Assembly: GCA_014859945.1 (NCBI GenBank)
Contig: JACZKR010000078.1
Location: 1 to 41,719, forward strand
From: Paracoccaceae bacterium
Lineage (GTDB): Bacteria; Pseudomonadota; Alphaproteobacteria; Rhodobacterales; Rhodobacteraceae
Length of the DNA: 41,719 nt
Direction of reading: 5' to 3'
Under the pieces are notes generated by a model. That model saw nothing but the letters and a program-made list of their open reading frames with translations, was not told the DNA's origin and did no database searches. Made by a program: the position numbers and the translations under genes. Below, in pieces: positions 1 to 10,247 of the stretch (position 1 is its first letter; every line of letters begins with the position of its first letter).

Positions 1-1169
1 GGGTTGAGGTGGAACAGAACCGCCAGGTTGTGCAGCACCCCGATGGCGGGGTGGTGGCCCGGCTTGCGGTGGCCGAGGCGCAAAGCGTGGCGGCGGGCGA
101 TCTGCTGATGGTGCTGGACGGCTCGCTTCTGCAATCCGAACACGCGATTGTCGAGGCGCAGCTTTTTGAAACCATGGCCCACCGCGCCCGGCTGGAAGCC
201 GAACGCGATGGCGCCGCCGCCCCCGATTTTCCGGCCGAGCTGACCGGGCAGGCCGGCACCCGGCCCGAAGTGGCGGCCCTGATCGCCGGGCAGCGCAACC
301 TGTTCGATGCCCGTGCCCAGACCCTGCGCAAGCAGGTGGAACAGCTGGAACAGCGTCAGGCCCAGATCGCCGCGCAGGTCGAGGGCATCCGCGCGCAAGA
401 GGCCGCCCTGTCGCGGCAGATCGAACTGATCGGGCAGGAACTGACCGACCAGCAATCGCTTCTGGCCAAGGGTCTGGCGCAGTCCGGCCGCGTTCTGGCG
501 CTGGAGCGTGAGGCGGCATCGCTGCAGGGCGCGCTGGGTGAGGCGGTGGCGGCGCGGGCCCAGGCCGAGGGGCGGTCCACCGAAGTGGCGCTGGAGATCC
601 TGCGCCTTGCCGACATGCGCCGCGAAGAGGCCGCCACCGGCCTGCGTGACATCGCCCCGCGTGAGGCCGAGCTTGCCGAACGCCGCCGCAGCATCGAACA
701 GCGGCTCAGCCGGCTGGAGATTCGCGCGCCGGTGTCGGGTCTGGTCTTGGGGTTGCAGGTTCTGGGCACGCAGGCGGTGATTCGCCCCGCCGATCCGCTG
801 CTGTATATCGTGCCGCAGGACCGCCCGCTGATCGTGACCGCCCGGCTGTCGCCGCTGGACATTGATGAGGTGCAGCCCGGTCAGCCGGTGCGCCTGCGCC
901 TGCCATCGCTTCCCGGCCGCACCACGCCCGAGATCGAGGGGCAGGTGACGAACATCTCGGCCGATGCGCTGGTCGATCCGGACGGGCGGACCAGCTATTA
1001 TCGCGCCGAAATAAGGCTGGACCCCGCCGCGGTGGCCCGGCTTGAGGGGCAGCGGCTGGTGCCGGGCATGCCGGTTGAGGCCTTTATCCAGACCCGCGAC
1101 CGCACGCCGCTGGCCTATCTGCTGCAGCCCTTCACCGACTATTTTCACATGGCCTTCCGCGAAAGCTGA
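1..1169 (+). CDS. HlyD family type I secretion periplasmic adaptor subunit (5' truncated by window edge)
   Basis: Reading frame is open from base 3; VVQHPDGGVVARLAV, coiled-coil middle, C-terminal RLEIRAPVSGLVLGLQ barrel-sandwich segment and PGMPVEAFIQTRDRTPLAYLLQPF tail typical of HlyD/PrtE adaptors. Confidence 0.9.
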   Translation, partial: VEVEQNRQVVQHPDGGVVARLAVAEAQSVAAGDLLMVLDGSLLQSEHAIVEAQLFETMAHRARLEAERDGAAAPDFPAELTGQAGTRPEVAALIAGQRNLFDARAQTLRKQVEQLEQRQAQIAAQVEGIRAQEAALSRQIELIGQELTDQQSLLAKGLAQSGRVLALEREAASLQGALGEAVAARAQAEGRSTEVALEILRLADMRREEAATGLRDIAPREAELAERRRSIEQRLSRLEIRAPVSGLVLGLQVLGTQAVIRPADPLLYIVPQDRPLIVTARLSPLDIDEVQPGQPVRLRLPSLPGRTTPEIEGQVTNISADALVDPDGRTSYYRAEIRLDPAAVARLEGQRLVPGMPVEAFIQTRDRTPLAYLLQPFTDYFHMAFRES

Positions 1170-1322
1170 GCGCCACCCTATACAGCGCCGGCTTTTGCGC
1201 CTATGGGGGGCGGATCGGCGCGATAGGTCCGGGTGCAGGTGGCGAGGAGGCCTCTGCCGGGGGATGAAGTGCCGGAATACGGGCTTCACGGGCGCATGGC
1301 CGCCCCCCAGATGGACAGACAG

Positions 1323-3653
1323 ATGAATGATATGGGCATTGCCGCGCCTTTGGCCGCGGCTCTTGCGGCCAAGGGCTATGAAAGCCTGACCGCGGTGCAA
1401 CAGGCCGTGCTGGCCGACGGCGTTCCGGGCCGCGACCTTCTGGTTTCGGCGCAGACCGGGTCGGGCAAGACGGTGGCTTTCGGCATCGCCATTGCACCCG
1501 AGGTGCTGGATGGTCAGGACAGCCTGCTGTTCGCCGACAAGCCGCTGGCGCTGATCATCGCGCCGACGCGCGAACTGGCCCTGCAAGTCAAGCGTGAGTT
1601 CGACTGGCTTTACGGCCCGGCCGGCGCGCATCTGGCCTCATGTGTCGGCGGCATGGACTACCGCACCGAACGGCGCGCGCTGGAACGCGGTGCGCATATC
1701 GTCGTCGGCACGCCGGGCCGCCTGCGCGACCACATCGAGCGCGGCAGCCTTGACCTGTCGGCCCTGCGCGCCGTGGTGCTGGACGAGGCGGATGAGATGC
1801 TGGACCTGGGCTTTGCCGAGGACCTGGAGTTCATCCTGGCCGCCGCGCCCGAAGACCGCCGCACGCTGATGTTTTCGGCCACCGTGCCGAAAGAGATCGA
1901 GGCGCTGGCCGGCACCTTCCAGAAAGACGCGCTGCGCATTGTGGCGCAGGGCGAGGCGCGACAGCACGGCGATATCGAATACCGCGCTTTCTCGGTTGCC
2001 GTGCGCGACCGGGAACACGCGATCTTCAACACCCTGCGCTTTCACGAGGCGCAGACCGCCATCGTCTTCTGCAAGACCCGCGCCAATGTGAACCACCTGT
2101 TCGCCCGCATGGGCAACCGCGGCTTCCAGGTGGTGGCGCTGTCGGGTGAGCTGAGCCAGACCGAGCGGATGCACGCGCTTCAGGCGCTGCGCGACGGTCG
2201 GGCACGGGTCTGCATCGCCACCGACGTTGCGGCGCGCGGCATTGATCTGCCGGGGCTGGAACTGGTGATCCATGCCGATCTGCCCTCGAACCCCGAAACG
2301 CTCTTGCACCGGTCGGGCCGCACCGGCCGCGCCGGGCGCAAGGGCACCTCGGTGCTGATCGTGACGCCGGCCGATTTCCGCAAGGCGCAGCGCATCCTGC
2401 AAGGCGCCAAGGTTGAGGCCGAATGGGGCAAGGCGCCCTCGGCCGAAGAGGTGCAGGACCGGGACGATGTCCGCCTGATGGCCCATCCCGCGCTGGCCGA
2501 AGCGCCGGGCGATGAGGCTGGCATGGCCGACGCGCTGATCGGTCAGTTCGGGGCCGAAGCGGTGGCTGCCGCCTTTGTCCGCCTGTGGCGTGAGGGGCGT
2601 TCGGCGCCCGAGGTTCTGTCGGATTCGCTGCCGCCGCCCGCCCCGTCGGCGCCGCGGCCCAAGGGCGATTTCGGGCCTTCGGTATGGTTCCGCATCTCGG
2701 TCGGCCATACCGGCCGGGCCGAGGCGCGCTGGCTTTTGCCGAAGATCTGCGATGCCGGCGCCATCGCCAAGGATTCCATCGGTGCGATCCGCGTGCAGCA
2801 GGACGTGACCTATGTGCAGCTGGCCGAAGCCGTGGCGGGCCGTTTTCGCGACGTGACCGAGATCGACCGCGACCTGACCATGGAACGCCTGCAGGGCGAG
2901 CCTGACCTTGGCCGCGCCGAACGCCCCGCCCGCGCCCCGCGCCCCGAACGGGCCGAGCGTCCGGTCTATACGCCGAAGCCGCCGCGCATCGTCGAGGAGG
3001 ACGCGGAAGGCGCCGCGCCCGCGCCGGCGCCGCGCCCCCGGACCAGCCGCGACGACACCGAACGCAAGCCCTACACCCCGCGCGAAACCAGTGCCCGCAA
3101 GCCTTACGCCCCGCGTGAGACGACCGAACGCAAGCCCTATACGCCGCGTGAATCGGGTGACCGCAAGCCCTACACCCCGCGCCCCGAGGGCGACCGCAAA
3201 CCCTACAAGCCGCGCGTGGAAGGCGACCGTAAGCCTTATGCCCCCCGCGATGGTGACGCGAAGAAACCCTACACGCCCCGCGCCCGCGCCGAAGAGGGTG
3301 ACCGCAAGCCCTATGTCATGCGCGACGATGCCGAACGCAAGCCGCGCTGGGATGCCGACAAGAAGGCCAAGTCCACCGCCTACAAAAGCCATGGCGGCAG
3401 TGCCGACAAACCGGCGCGCTCCAGCGGCTACAAAAGCCACGGCAGCGACGAACCCGCCAAGCGCACCTATGCGCCCAAGGGCGACGAGGCGCGGCCCTAT
3501 GTGAAGCGTGACAGCGCGTCGAAATCCACGGGCTACAAGAGCCATTCGGCCGGCGACAAGAAAACCTATTCCAAGGCCAAGCCGGCAGCGCCCAAGACCG
3601 ATGCCCGCGACACCTCGAAGCGGTTCGTTCCGCCGAAGAAGCCCAGGGCGTAA
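1323..3653 (+). CDS. DEAD-box RNA helicase with DbpA-like RNA-binding domain and repetitive basic C-terminal tail
   Basis: AQTGSGKT, PTRELALQVK, VLDEADEMLDLGF, SAT, HRSGRTGRAGRKG motifs; FRISVGHTGRAEARWLLPKICDAGAIAKDSIGAIRV resembles the DbpA C-terminal domain. Start chosen at MNDMGIAAPLAAALAAKGYE rather than the upstream ORF start. Confidence 0.92.
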   Translation: MNDMGIAAPLAAALAAKGYESLTAVQQAVLADGVPGRDLLVSAQTGSGKTVAFGIAIAPEVLDGQDSLLFADKPLALIIAPTRELALQVKREFDWLYGPAGAHLASCVGGMDYRTERRALERGAHIVVGTPGRLRDHIERGSLDLSALRAVVLDEADEMLDLGFAEDLEFILAAAPEDRRTLMFSATVPKEIEALAGTFQKDALRIVAQGEARQHGDIEYRAFSVAVRDREHAIFNTLRFHEAQTAIVFCKTRANVNHLFARMGNRGFQVVALSGELSQTERMHALQALRDGRARVCIATDVAARGIDLPGLELVIHADLPSNPETLLHRSGRTGRAGRKGTSVLIVTPADFRKAQRILQGAKVEAEWGKAPSAEEVQDRDDVRLMAHPALAEAPGDEAGMADALIGQFGAEAVAAAFVRLWREGRSAPEVLSDSLPPPAPSAPRPKGDFGPSVWFRISVGHTGRAEARWLLPKICDAGAIAKDSIGAIRVQQDVTYVQLAEAVAGRFRDVTEIDRDLTMERLQGEPDLGRAERPARAPRPERAERPVYTPKPPRIVEEDAEGAAPAPAPRPRTSRDDTERKPYTPRETSARKPYAPRETTERKPYTPRESGDRKPYTPRPEGDRKPYKPRVEGDRKPYAPRDGDAKKPYTPRARAEEGDRKPYVMRDDAERKPRWDADKKAKSTAYKSHGGSADKPARSSGYKSHGSDEPAKRTYAPKGDEARPYVKRDSASKSTGYKSHSAGDKKTYSKAKPAAPKTDARDTSKRFVPPKKPRA

Positions 3654-3656
3654 CGC

Positions 3657-4430
3657 TCAGGGCGCCAGCCGCCCGACCAGCGCCGCATGCAGCGCCGGCC
3701 CGGCGGCAAGGATGCCGGGCGCGCGGGCGGCTTCGCTGTTGTAGCTGATCGGGCGCCCGCGCCCGTCGCTGACCACGGCACCCGCGCATCGGCAGATCAG
3801 GTCGCCGGCGGCGATGTCCCATTCCCATGCCGGGCGGAAGGACAGCATCGCATCAAACTCTCCGGCGGCGACCAGCGCCAGCCGGTAGGCTACAGATGAC
3901 CGGAAATGCCGCTGAAACCCGGGCGGGCCGTCGCGCCAGTGTTCGGCCGCAAGGCTGGGCTTCGTGGTCAGGATGCGGGCCTCGGCCAAAGCAGGTCCGG
4001 GGGTGGCGCGGATTGGCTGGCCGTTGCGCAGGGCCGGGCCGCCCAGCGCGGCGGCAAAGGTCTGCTCCAGCGCGGGCAGATGCACCACGGCGGCCGTTAT
4101 CTGCCCCCGCCGCGCGACGGCCAGCGACAAGGCGAAATGCGGCTCACCGGCGATGAAAGACCGGGTGCCGTCGATCGGGTCGATGATGAAGACATGCTCG
4201 GCATCCAGCCGCGTGCCGTCATCGGGGCTTTCCTCGGACAGCCAGCCATAGCCGGGCCGGGCGCTGCGCAGGTCTTCCTCAAGGCTGGCGTTCACCGCAA
4301 GATCGGCTTCGGTCACCGGGCCAAGGCCCGGTTTGTCCCAGACCTTCGGCCCCGCCTTCCACCAGCCCCGCGCAATGGCGCCGGCGCGCTGCGCCGCTTC
4401 GGTCAGCAGGGCAAGATCACGCTCCGGCAA
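3657..4430 (-). CDS. cysQ: 3'(2'),5'-bisphosphate nucleotidase / inositol monophosphatase family (CysQ-like)
   Basis: GPVTEADLAVN, WLSEESPDD, IIDPIDGTRSFIAG, WEWDIAAGDLI motifs. Confidence 0.85.
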   Translation of the reverse strand: MPERDLALLTEAAQRAGAIARGWWKAGPKVWDKPGLGPVTEADLAVNASLEEDLRSARPGYGWLSEESPDDGTRLDAEHVFIIDPIDGTRSFIAGEPHFALSLAVARRGQITAAVVHLPALEQTFAAALGGPALRNGQPIRATPGPALAEARILTTKPSLAAEHWRDGPPGFQRHFRSSVAYRLALVAAGEFDAMLSFRPAWEWDIAAGDLICRCAGAVVSDGRGRPISYNSEAARAPGILAAGPALHAALVGRLAP

Positions 4431-5760
4431 GGGTCAGCCCGTCGATCAGGATCGAGGGGACGCGCGTCGAAAGGTGCATCCGCGCGTCGTTGGCCGGCAC
4501 CATCCGCAACAGCATGTCGCGCAGGTTGCCGGCGATGGTGCATTCATGCACCGGATGGCGGATCTGCCCGCCCTCTACCCAGAAGCCCGAGGCGCCGCGC
4601 GAATAATCGCCCGTCGTGGCGCTGATGGTCGATCCGATCAGCGAGGTTACCAGCAACCCCGTCCCCATGTCGCGGATCAGGTCGCTGCGGCTGGCGCTGC
4701 CCTGCGTCAGTTCGACGTTCGAGGTGGCGGGCGACGGCGGGGCCGAGGTGGACCGCGCGGCGTTGCCGGTTGAGGCCATGCCCAGCCGCCGCGCCGTCGC
4801 CAGGTCCAGCGTCCACCCGGTCAGGATGCCGTTGTCCACGATGGCGCGGCGTTGCGTGGGCAGGCCCTCGGCATCGAAGGGGCGGCTGCCCGACACGCGG
4901 GGGCGCAGCGGGTCTTCGATCACCGAAAGGCCGGCGGGCAGCACCTGCTGGCCCAGCGCATCGCGCAGCCAGCTTGCGCCCCGGGCAATGGCCGCGCCGT
5001 TGACCGCGCCCAGAAGATGCCCGATCAGCGAGGCGGCGATGCGTTCGTCAAACAGCACCGGATAGGTGCCGGTGCGCGGCTTGACCGCCCCGGCGCGGGC
5101 CAGCGTGCGCTCGGCCGCAAGGGTGCCGATGCTGCGCGCGTCGGGCAGATCGGCCTGAAAGACGCGGGATTCGCCGGCATAGTCCCGCTCCATCGCGGTG
5201 CCCTCGCCGGTGAAGGCCACGGCGGAAACCGACCGGCCGGTGCGGGCATAGGCGCCGGAAAAGCCGTTGGTGGCGGCCAGATGCACCTCACGGAAGGAAT
5301 AGCCGGCCGAGGCTTCGACCTGGGTGATGCCATGCTGCGCCATCGCAGCCGCCTCGGCCGCGCGGGCGTCGGCCTCAAGCGCGGCGGGGGCGGGTTCGGC
5401 GGCAGGGTCGGCCAGTTCCAGCGCGGCGATATCCCAGCCGCGCGCCAGCTGAGCGGGGTCGGCCAGCCCGGCGGTCGGGTCTTCGGGGGCCTCGCGGGCC
5501 ATGGCCACTGCGCGTTCGGCCAGCCGCTCAAAGGTCGCGCGAGAGGTGTCGGAGGCCGAAACGCAGGCCTGCCGCCCGCCGATCAGCACGCGCAGGCCCA
5601 CTTCAACCCCCTCGGCCCGTTCCGCCTGTTCCAGCTGGCCCGCCCGGATGTCGATGGACAGGGCGCTGCCCGATACCGCCATGGCATCGGCGGCTTCGGC
5701 GCCCGCGCGCCGGGCGGCGTCAAGCAGGGCTTCGGTCAGGCGTTGAAGGTGCTGGGTCAT
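4417..5760 (-). CDS. TldD/PmbA family protein (PmbA-like)
   Basis: GLRVLIGGRQACVSASDTS, GNAARSTSAPPSPATSNVEL, GASGFWVEGGQIRHPVHECTIAGNLRDML typical of PmbA. Confidence 0.88.
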   Translation of the reverse strand: MTQHLQRLTEALLDAARRAGAEAADAMAVSGSALSIDIRAGQLEQAERAEGVEVGLRVLIGGRQACVSASDTSRATFERLAERAVAMAREAPEDPTAGLADPAQLARGWDIAALELADPAAEPAPAALEADARAAEAAAMAQHGITQVEASAGYSFREVHLAATNGFSGAYARTGRSVSAVAFTGEGTAMERDYAGESRVFQADLPDARSIGTLAAERTLARAGAVKPRTGTYPVLFDERIAASLIGHLLGAVNGAAIARGASWLRDALGQQVLPAGLSVIEDPLRPRVSGSRPFDAEGLPTQRRAIVDNGILTGWTLDLATARRLGMASTGNAARSTSAPPSPATSNVELTQGSASRSDLIRDMGTGLLVTSLIGSTISATTGDYSRGASGFWVEGGQIRHPVHECTIAGNLRDMLLRMVPANDARMHLSTRVPSILIDGLTLAGA

Positions 5761-5827
5761 CGGTCCATCCGGTTGCGGCTGCCCGCCAGACCTTCATCCT
5801 TCGGCGGCGGATTTCAACCCCCGGCAA

Positions 5828-5854
5828 CGAAAAGACCGCCCGGCATGCGGGCGG
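5828..5854 (-). terminator. Probable rho-independent terminator of the DUF2125 gene
   Basis: Minus strand CCGCCCG-catgc-CGGGCGG stem followed by tcTTTTc. Confidence 0.65.
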
Positions 5855-5874
5855 CCCGGGTTCAGGTGCAGCGG

Positions 5875-7368
5875 TTACTGAAGCTGCTGGCCGTTGGCGT
5901 AGAAGTGTTTGTCCCTGAACTCCAGCGAGGAGGTCAGGTCATCCGGCCCGGTGACGGGCCGGGCCAGCATGGCAAGGCCCATCCGCGCGCCCATCAGCGC
6001 ATCTTCGGGCATCAGGCCCATCGCCATCAGCTTGTCCATCAGCGAGTTCACGCCCAGAAGCTTGAAGTCAAGCTTGCCGGTCGGCGCCGGGAAGCCGCCG
6101 AAAGTCGCAAGGTCGGTGTTGTCGAAGGTCAGCGCGCCGTTGCCGCTGATTTCGGCCCCCGCCACCTTGGCGCGGATTTCGGTGATCTCCAGCGCGTTCA
6201 GCGCCGCCGGCGGGGCATCGCCCAGGGCTGCCATCGCGTCGTCATCGGCGATATCGGTGGTCACCGTCATCTGGCCCTTGGTGTCGATGATCAGCGTTGC
6301 GGGGTCATGCGGAATCTGCCCGGTCGGGTCCACCATCGCCCAGAGGTCTTCGGGCACCGCCAGGTCGATCAGCTTGAAGACGGCGGTGAAATCCTGCGGC
6401 GTGTCCGATTTCGCCAGCGGCACCAGGAAGTTCATCGCGCTTTCGGCATAGCTGAGGCTGACCTGCGGCAGCGGAATTTCCGGCCCCGAGATGGCGATTT
6501 CCACCCCCTTGCCCGAGGTGGCAAGCAAGAGCCGCGCCGCGTCCATCGCCAGTTGCAGGCTGCCGCCCTGCGAACCACCGCGGATCATGGTGGGGCCGGT
6601 GGGTTCGGTGACGTTCATGTCATAGGCGACAGCGCCGTAGCTGACCGAGAAATCCATGGTGGTGCCGGCTTTCAGGGCTTCGCCAAAGTCCTCCATGTCG
6701 ACGCCCATGAAATTCCCCGCGGCCTTGCCCGACAGGCCGGCGACGCTGGCCGTCATGTTCAGGTCGGTCTGGGTTTCGGGGTCTTTGACCACGGCCTTCA
6801 GGTTCAGGCTGTCGGCTGAAAACTCGGAATCCAGCGTCTTGGCGGTGTCGGTGCCGGTGACAAGGTAGTGGCCCGCGATGTTGGCCATGGTCGCGGCCAC
6901 ATCGGCGCCGGCTGCGGCGGCATCCTGACCATCCACCTTGGCCAGCCGGATTTCCACCGAAGGCGCGGCAAAGGCATAGTCGGTCGCATCGGCCGTGCCG
7001 CTGGCGGTCACCACCATGCCCGGCTGGCTGACGGTGATTTCGGCCGAAGTGCTGTCGGCGGCGTTGTCAAAGGTCACCGCATAGCTGTCGGTCATGGTGA
7101 TCTCGACCGTGCCATCGCCCTTGGCGGTAAAGCGCACCTCGGGGATGGTGCTGACAACCGTGATGCCGTCTTCCTCGCTTGTCATCGTCAGGTCGGACAC
7201 CACCAGCGCATCGCCGCTTTCGGTCGCGGTGCCGGTGATGGTCTGATCATAGGATGCCGAAAGGTCCTGCCAGTTCTGCCAGACTTCGGCGGGCGTCACG
7301 TCGGCCTGCGCGGCACCGGCAAACAGGGCGATTGCGGCGGTCGATCCCGCCAGAGACCAGTGTTTCAT
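5875..7368 (-). CDS. DUF2125 domain-containing secreted protein
   Basis: Start MKHWSLAGSTAAIALFAGAAQA signal peptide; composition and layout match DUF2125 proteins of Rhodobacteraceae; ORF-track start at 7428 is probably too far upstream. Confidence 0.75.
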   Translation of the reverse strand: MKHWSLAGSTAAIALFAGAAQADVTPAEVWQNWQDLSASYDQTITGTATESGDALVVSDLTMTSEEDGITVVSTIPEVRFTAKGDGTVEITMTDSYAVTFDNAADSTSAEITVSQPGMVVTASGTADATDYAFAAPSVEIRLAKVDGQDAAAAGADVAATMANIAGHYLVTGTDTAKTLDSEFSADSLNLKAVVKDPETQTDLNMTASVAGLSGKAAGNFMGVDMEDFGEALKAGTTMDFSVSYGAVAYDMNVTEPTGPTMIRGGSQGGSLQLAMDAARLLLATSGKGVEIAISGPEIPLPQVSLSYAESAMNFLVPLAKSDTPQDFTAVFKLIDLAVPEDLWAMVDPTGQIPHDPATLIIDTKGQMTVTTDIADDDAMAALGDAPPAALNALEITEIRAKVAGAEISGNGALTFDNTDLATFGGFPAPTGKLDFKLLGVNSLMDKLMAMGLMPEDALMGARMGLAMLARPVTGPDDLTSSLEFRDKHFYANGQQLQ

Positions 7369-7494
7369 GACATAGCCTTCCATGGAAATTTCGGGCGCAA
7401 GCATCCGGCGGCAGGGGCAGAGGGTCAAGGGATTCCATTGACAAGTCAGGCATCCTGACGGTCTTTGTCACCGGGCAAAAAGCCGGAGAAAGCC

Positions 7495-8238
7495 ATGCAG
7501 GGCAAGGTCGTGATCATCACCGGGGCAAGCCGGGGCATCGGTGCCGCGGCGGCGCGTGTCTTTGCCGCAGCCGGGGCGAAAGTGGCGCTTCTGGCCCGCA
7601 GCGGCGATGAGATCGCGGCGCTTGCGGCGGAAATCGGCCCCGGGGCGCTGGCCCTGCGCTGTGATATCGCGCAGGCGGCTGAGGTTGATGCGGCGGTGGC
7701 GCAGGTGGTGGCGCAGTTCGGGCGGCTTGACGTGCTGATCAACAACGCCGGCGTGATCGACCCCATCGCCCCCCTGACCAGCGCCGATGCCGATGCTTGG
7801 GGCCGGTCGATCGACATCAACCTGAAGGGCGTTTTCCACGGCATCCGCGCCGCCGTGCCGGTGATGAAGGCACAGGGCGGCGGCACGGTGATCACCGTCT
7901 CGTCGGGTGCCGCCACCACGCCTTATGAGGGGTGGAGCGCCTATTGCGCCGGCAAGGCGGGGGCGCTGATGCTGACCCGCGCGCTGCATCTGGAAGAAGC
8001 GGCGCATGGCATCCGGGCGCTTGGCCTGTCGCCCGGCACCGTGGCCACCGAGATGCAGGTGAAAATCCGCGCTTCGGGCGTGAACCCGGTCAGCCAGCTT
8101 GATCCGGCGGTTCACATTCCCGCCGAATGGCCGGCGCGGGCGCTGTTGTGGATGTGCGGCGCCGAAGCCGATCCGTGGCTTGGCAAGGACATCTCATTGC
8201 GCGATGAGGCGGTGCGGAAAGCGGCAGGATTGATCTGA
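7495..8238 (+). CDS. SDR family oxidoreductase
   Basis: GASRGIGAAAARVFA, NNAGV, YCAGKAGALMLTRAL motifs. Confidence 0.92.
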   Translation: MQGKVVIITGASRGIGAAAARVFAAAGAKVALLARSGDEIAALAAEIGPGALALRCDIAQAAEVDAAVAQVVAQFGRLDVLINNAGVIDPIAPLTSADADAWGRSIDINLKGVFHGIRAAVPVMKAQGGGTVITVSSGAATTPYEGWSAYCAGKAGALMLTRALHLEEAAHGIRALGLSPGTVATEMQVKIRASGVNPVSQLDPAVHIPAEWPARALLWMCGAEADPWLGKDISLRDEAVRKAAGLI

Positions 8239-8852
8239 TGATCGGTGTTCAGGATACCGGCGCCCTGTGGGTGCTGACGCTGCGGCGGCCGGAAAAGGCC
8301 AATTCGCTGACGCGGACCATGCTGGAGGGGCTGGACCGGGCGGTGCGCCGCGCCACGGCGGAAGGCGCCCGCGCCATTGTGCTGACGGGGGAAGGCAAGG
8401 TGTTCTCGGCCGGCGCCGATCTGGATGAGGCGCGGGCAGGGCTGGCAACGGCCGCGGTCTGGGAAGACCTGTCCTCGGCCATCGCTGCCTTTCCGGGGCT
8501 GAGCATTGCCGCGCTGAACGGCACGCTGGCCGGGGGAGCGATGGGTATGGCGCTGGCCTGCGATATCCGGCTGGCGGTGCCGGGGGCGAAGTTCTTCTAC
8601 CCGGTGATGAAGCTGGGCTTCCTGCCGCAACCCTCTGATCCGGCGCGGCTGGCGGCGCTGATCGGCCCGGCGCGCGCCAAGATGATCCTGATGGGCGGGG
8701 CAAAAGCCGAAGCCGCCGAGGCGCTGTCCTGGGGTCTGATCGACCGCATCGTTCCGCCGGAAGAGCTGATGCCCGCCGCCCTGGCGTTGGCGGCCGATTG
8801 CATTGCCGCCACGCCGGAACATGTGGCGGCCATCCGGCGGATGATCGGCTGA
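8238..8852 (+). CDS. Enoyl-CoA hydratase/isomerase family protein
   Basis: LTGEGKVFSAGADLDE, NGTLAGGAMGMALACDIRLAVPGAKF crotonase motifs; start overlaps the SDR stop. Confidence 0.9.
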   Translation: MIGVQDTGALWVLTLRRPEKANSLTRTMLEGLDRAVRRATAEGARAIVLTGEGKVFSAGADLDEARAGLATAAVWEDLSSAIAAFPGLSIAALNGTLAGGAMGMALACDIRLAVPGAKFFYPVMKLGFLPQPSDPARLAALIGPARAKMILMGGAKAEAAEALSWGLIDRIVPPEELMPAALALAADCIAATPEHVAAIRRMIG

Positions 8853-8927
8853 TCCGCCCCCGGTGCTTGTCTTGCCCGGCGTTTCTTGCCACAGGATGGC
8901 AAGGTGCGGGTGCAGGCGGGGGTGGTG

Positions 8928-10247
8928 ATGGGCGGTCAGTCGGAACTGGCGGATAAGCTTTCGGCCTGGGTTGCAGAGGCTGGTCAGGTGGCGATGGGCT
9001 GGCTTCTGTCGCCCGCCGCATGGTCGCAGTTCGCGCTGCTGGCGGTGGCCTTCATTGCCGCCCGGATCGTCAGCCGGCGGCTTGCGCCCCTGCTGTCACG
9101 CCTGATGGACCCGGGCGCGCGGACCGGCCTTCTGGCCGACCTGCGCCGCTTCACCTCGGGCTTTCTGCCGCTGTTGCTGCCGGTGCTGGCCTATGCTTTC
9201 ACCGCCACGGGCGAAGAGATTACCCGGTCGCTGTTCGGGTCGGGCGATGTGATCGCCTTCGGCAAGCGCGTCTTCTTCTTCATCGCCGCGCATATCTTCG
9301 TGCGTGAGGTGCTGACCGATCCGTTCCTGCGGCTTCTGGGCCGCTATGTGCTGATTCCGGTCGCGGCGCTTTATGCGCTGGGCATCCTCGATGACATTAA
9401 CACCCGGCTGGACGAAACCGTGGTGTCGCTGGGCAACATCCGCTTTTCGGTGCTGGCGCTGATCCGGGGGGTGATTGCCGGCAGCCTGCTGTTCTGGCTG
9501 GGGTCGTGGTCGAACCGGCAAAGCGCCGACTATATCAAGAAGCAAGAGGAACTGCGCCCCGCCACCCGCGAACTTGCGGTCAAGGCGGCCGAAGTGGCGA
9601 TCTTCGGCGCGGCGTTCCTGCTGCTTATGTCGATCATGGGCATCGACCTGACGGCGGTAGCCGTGCTGGGCGGTGCGCTGGGCGTTGGCATCGGCCTTGG
9701 CCTGCAGCAGATCGCGGCGAATTTCGTGTCGGGCATCATCCTCTTGGTGGAAGGGCAGACGACCGTCGGCGATTACGTTGAACTGGACGGGGGCGAGAAG
9801 GGAACCATCGTCAAGATGACCGCCCGCGCCTGCGTGCTTGAGACGTTTGACGGCAAGTGGATCGTGGTTCCGAACGAACATTTCATCACCAGCCGCGTCG
9901 TCAACTACTCGGATCAGGGCAGCGCCAACCGCTATGAGGCCGAGTTCTCGGTTTCCTACGACACCGACATCAACCGCGTGCCCGACATCATCGAGGCGGC
10001 AGTGGCCAAGCTGCCCTTCGTGCTGACCCAGCCAGACGGGCCGGATTGCGAGTTGCGCGGTTTTGGCGAATCCAGTGTCGATTTCGCGGTGGAATACTGG
10101 GTGAACGGCATTGATGACGGCAAGAACCGCTACGGCAGTCCGGTGCTGTTTGCGATCTGGAACGCGCTGAAGGAAGCGGGAATCGAGATGCCCTTCCCCC
10201 ACCGCGTGGTGGAACTGCGGGGCAGTCTGCCGGGCGTCAGGACGTGA
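8928..10247 (+). CDS. MscS-family mechanosensitive ion channel
   Basis: VAVLGGALGVGIGLGLQQIAANFVSGIILLVEG and VVPNEHFITSRVVNYS motifs. Confidence 0.92.
   Translation: MGGQSELADKLSAWVAEAGQVAMGWLLSPAAWSQFALLAVAFIAARIVSRRLAPLLSRLMDPGARTGLLADLRRFTSGFLPLLLPVLAYAFTATGEEITRSLFGSGDVIAFGKRVFFFIAAHIFVREVLTDPFLRLLGRYVLIPVAALYALGILDDINTRLDETVVSLGNIRFSVLALIRGVIAGSLLFWLGSWSNRQSADYIKKQEELRPATRELAVKAAEVAIFGAAFLLLMSIMGIDLTAVAVLGGALGVGIGLGLQQIAANFVSGIILLVEGQTTVGDYVELDGGEKGTIVKMTARACVLETFDGKWIVVPNEHFITSRVVNYSDQGSANRYEAEFSVSYDTDINRVPDIIEAAVAKLPFVLTQPDGPDCELRGFGESSVDFAVEYWVNGIDDGKNRYGSPVLFAIWNALKEAGIEMPFPHRVVELRGSLPGVRT

Noticed and set aside
1638-3545. 635-aa minus-strand ORF
   Set aside because: Antisense to the DEAD-box helicase; composition-driven open frame in GC-rich DNA with no recognisable domain.
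4852-6819. 655-aa plus-strand ORF
   Set aside because: Antisense to pmbA and the DUF2125 gene; crosses their intergenic region and has no domain signature.
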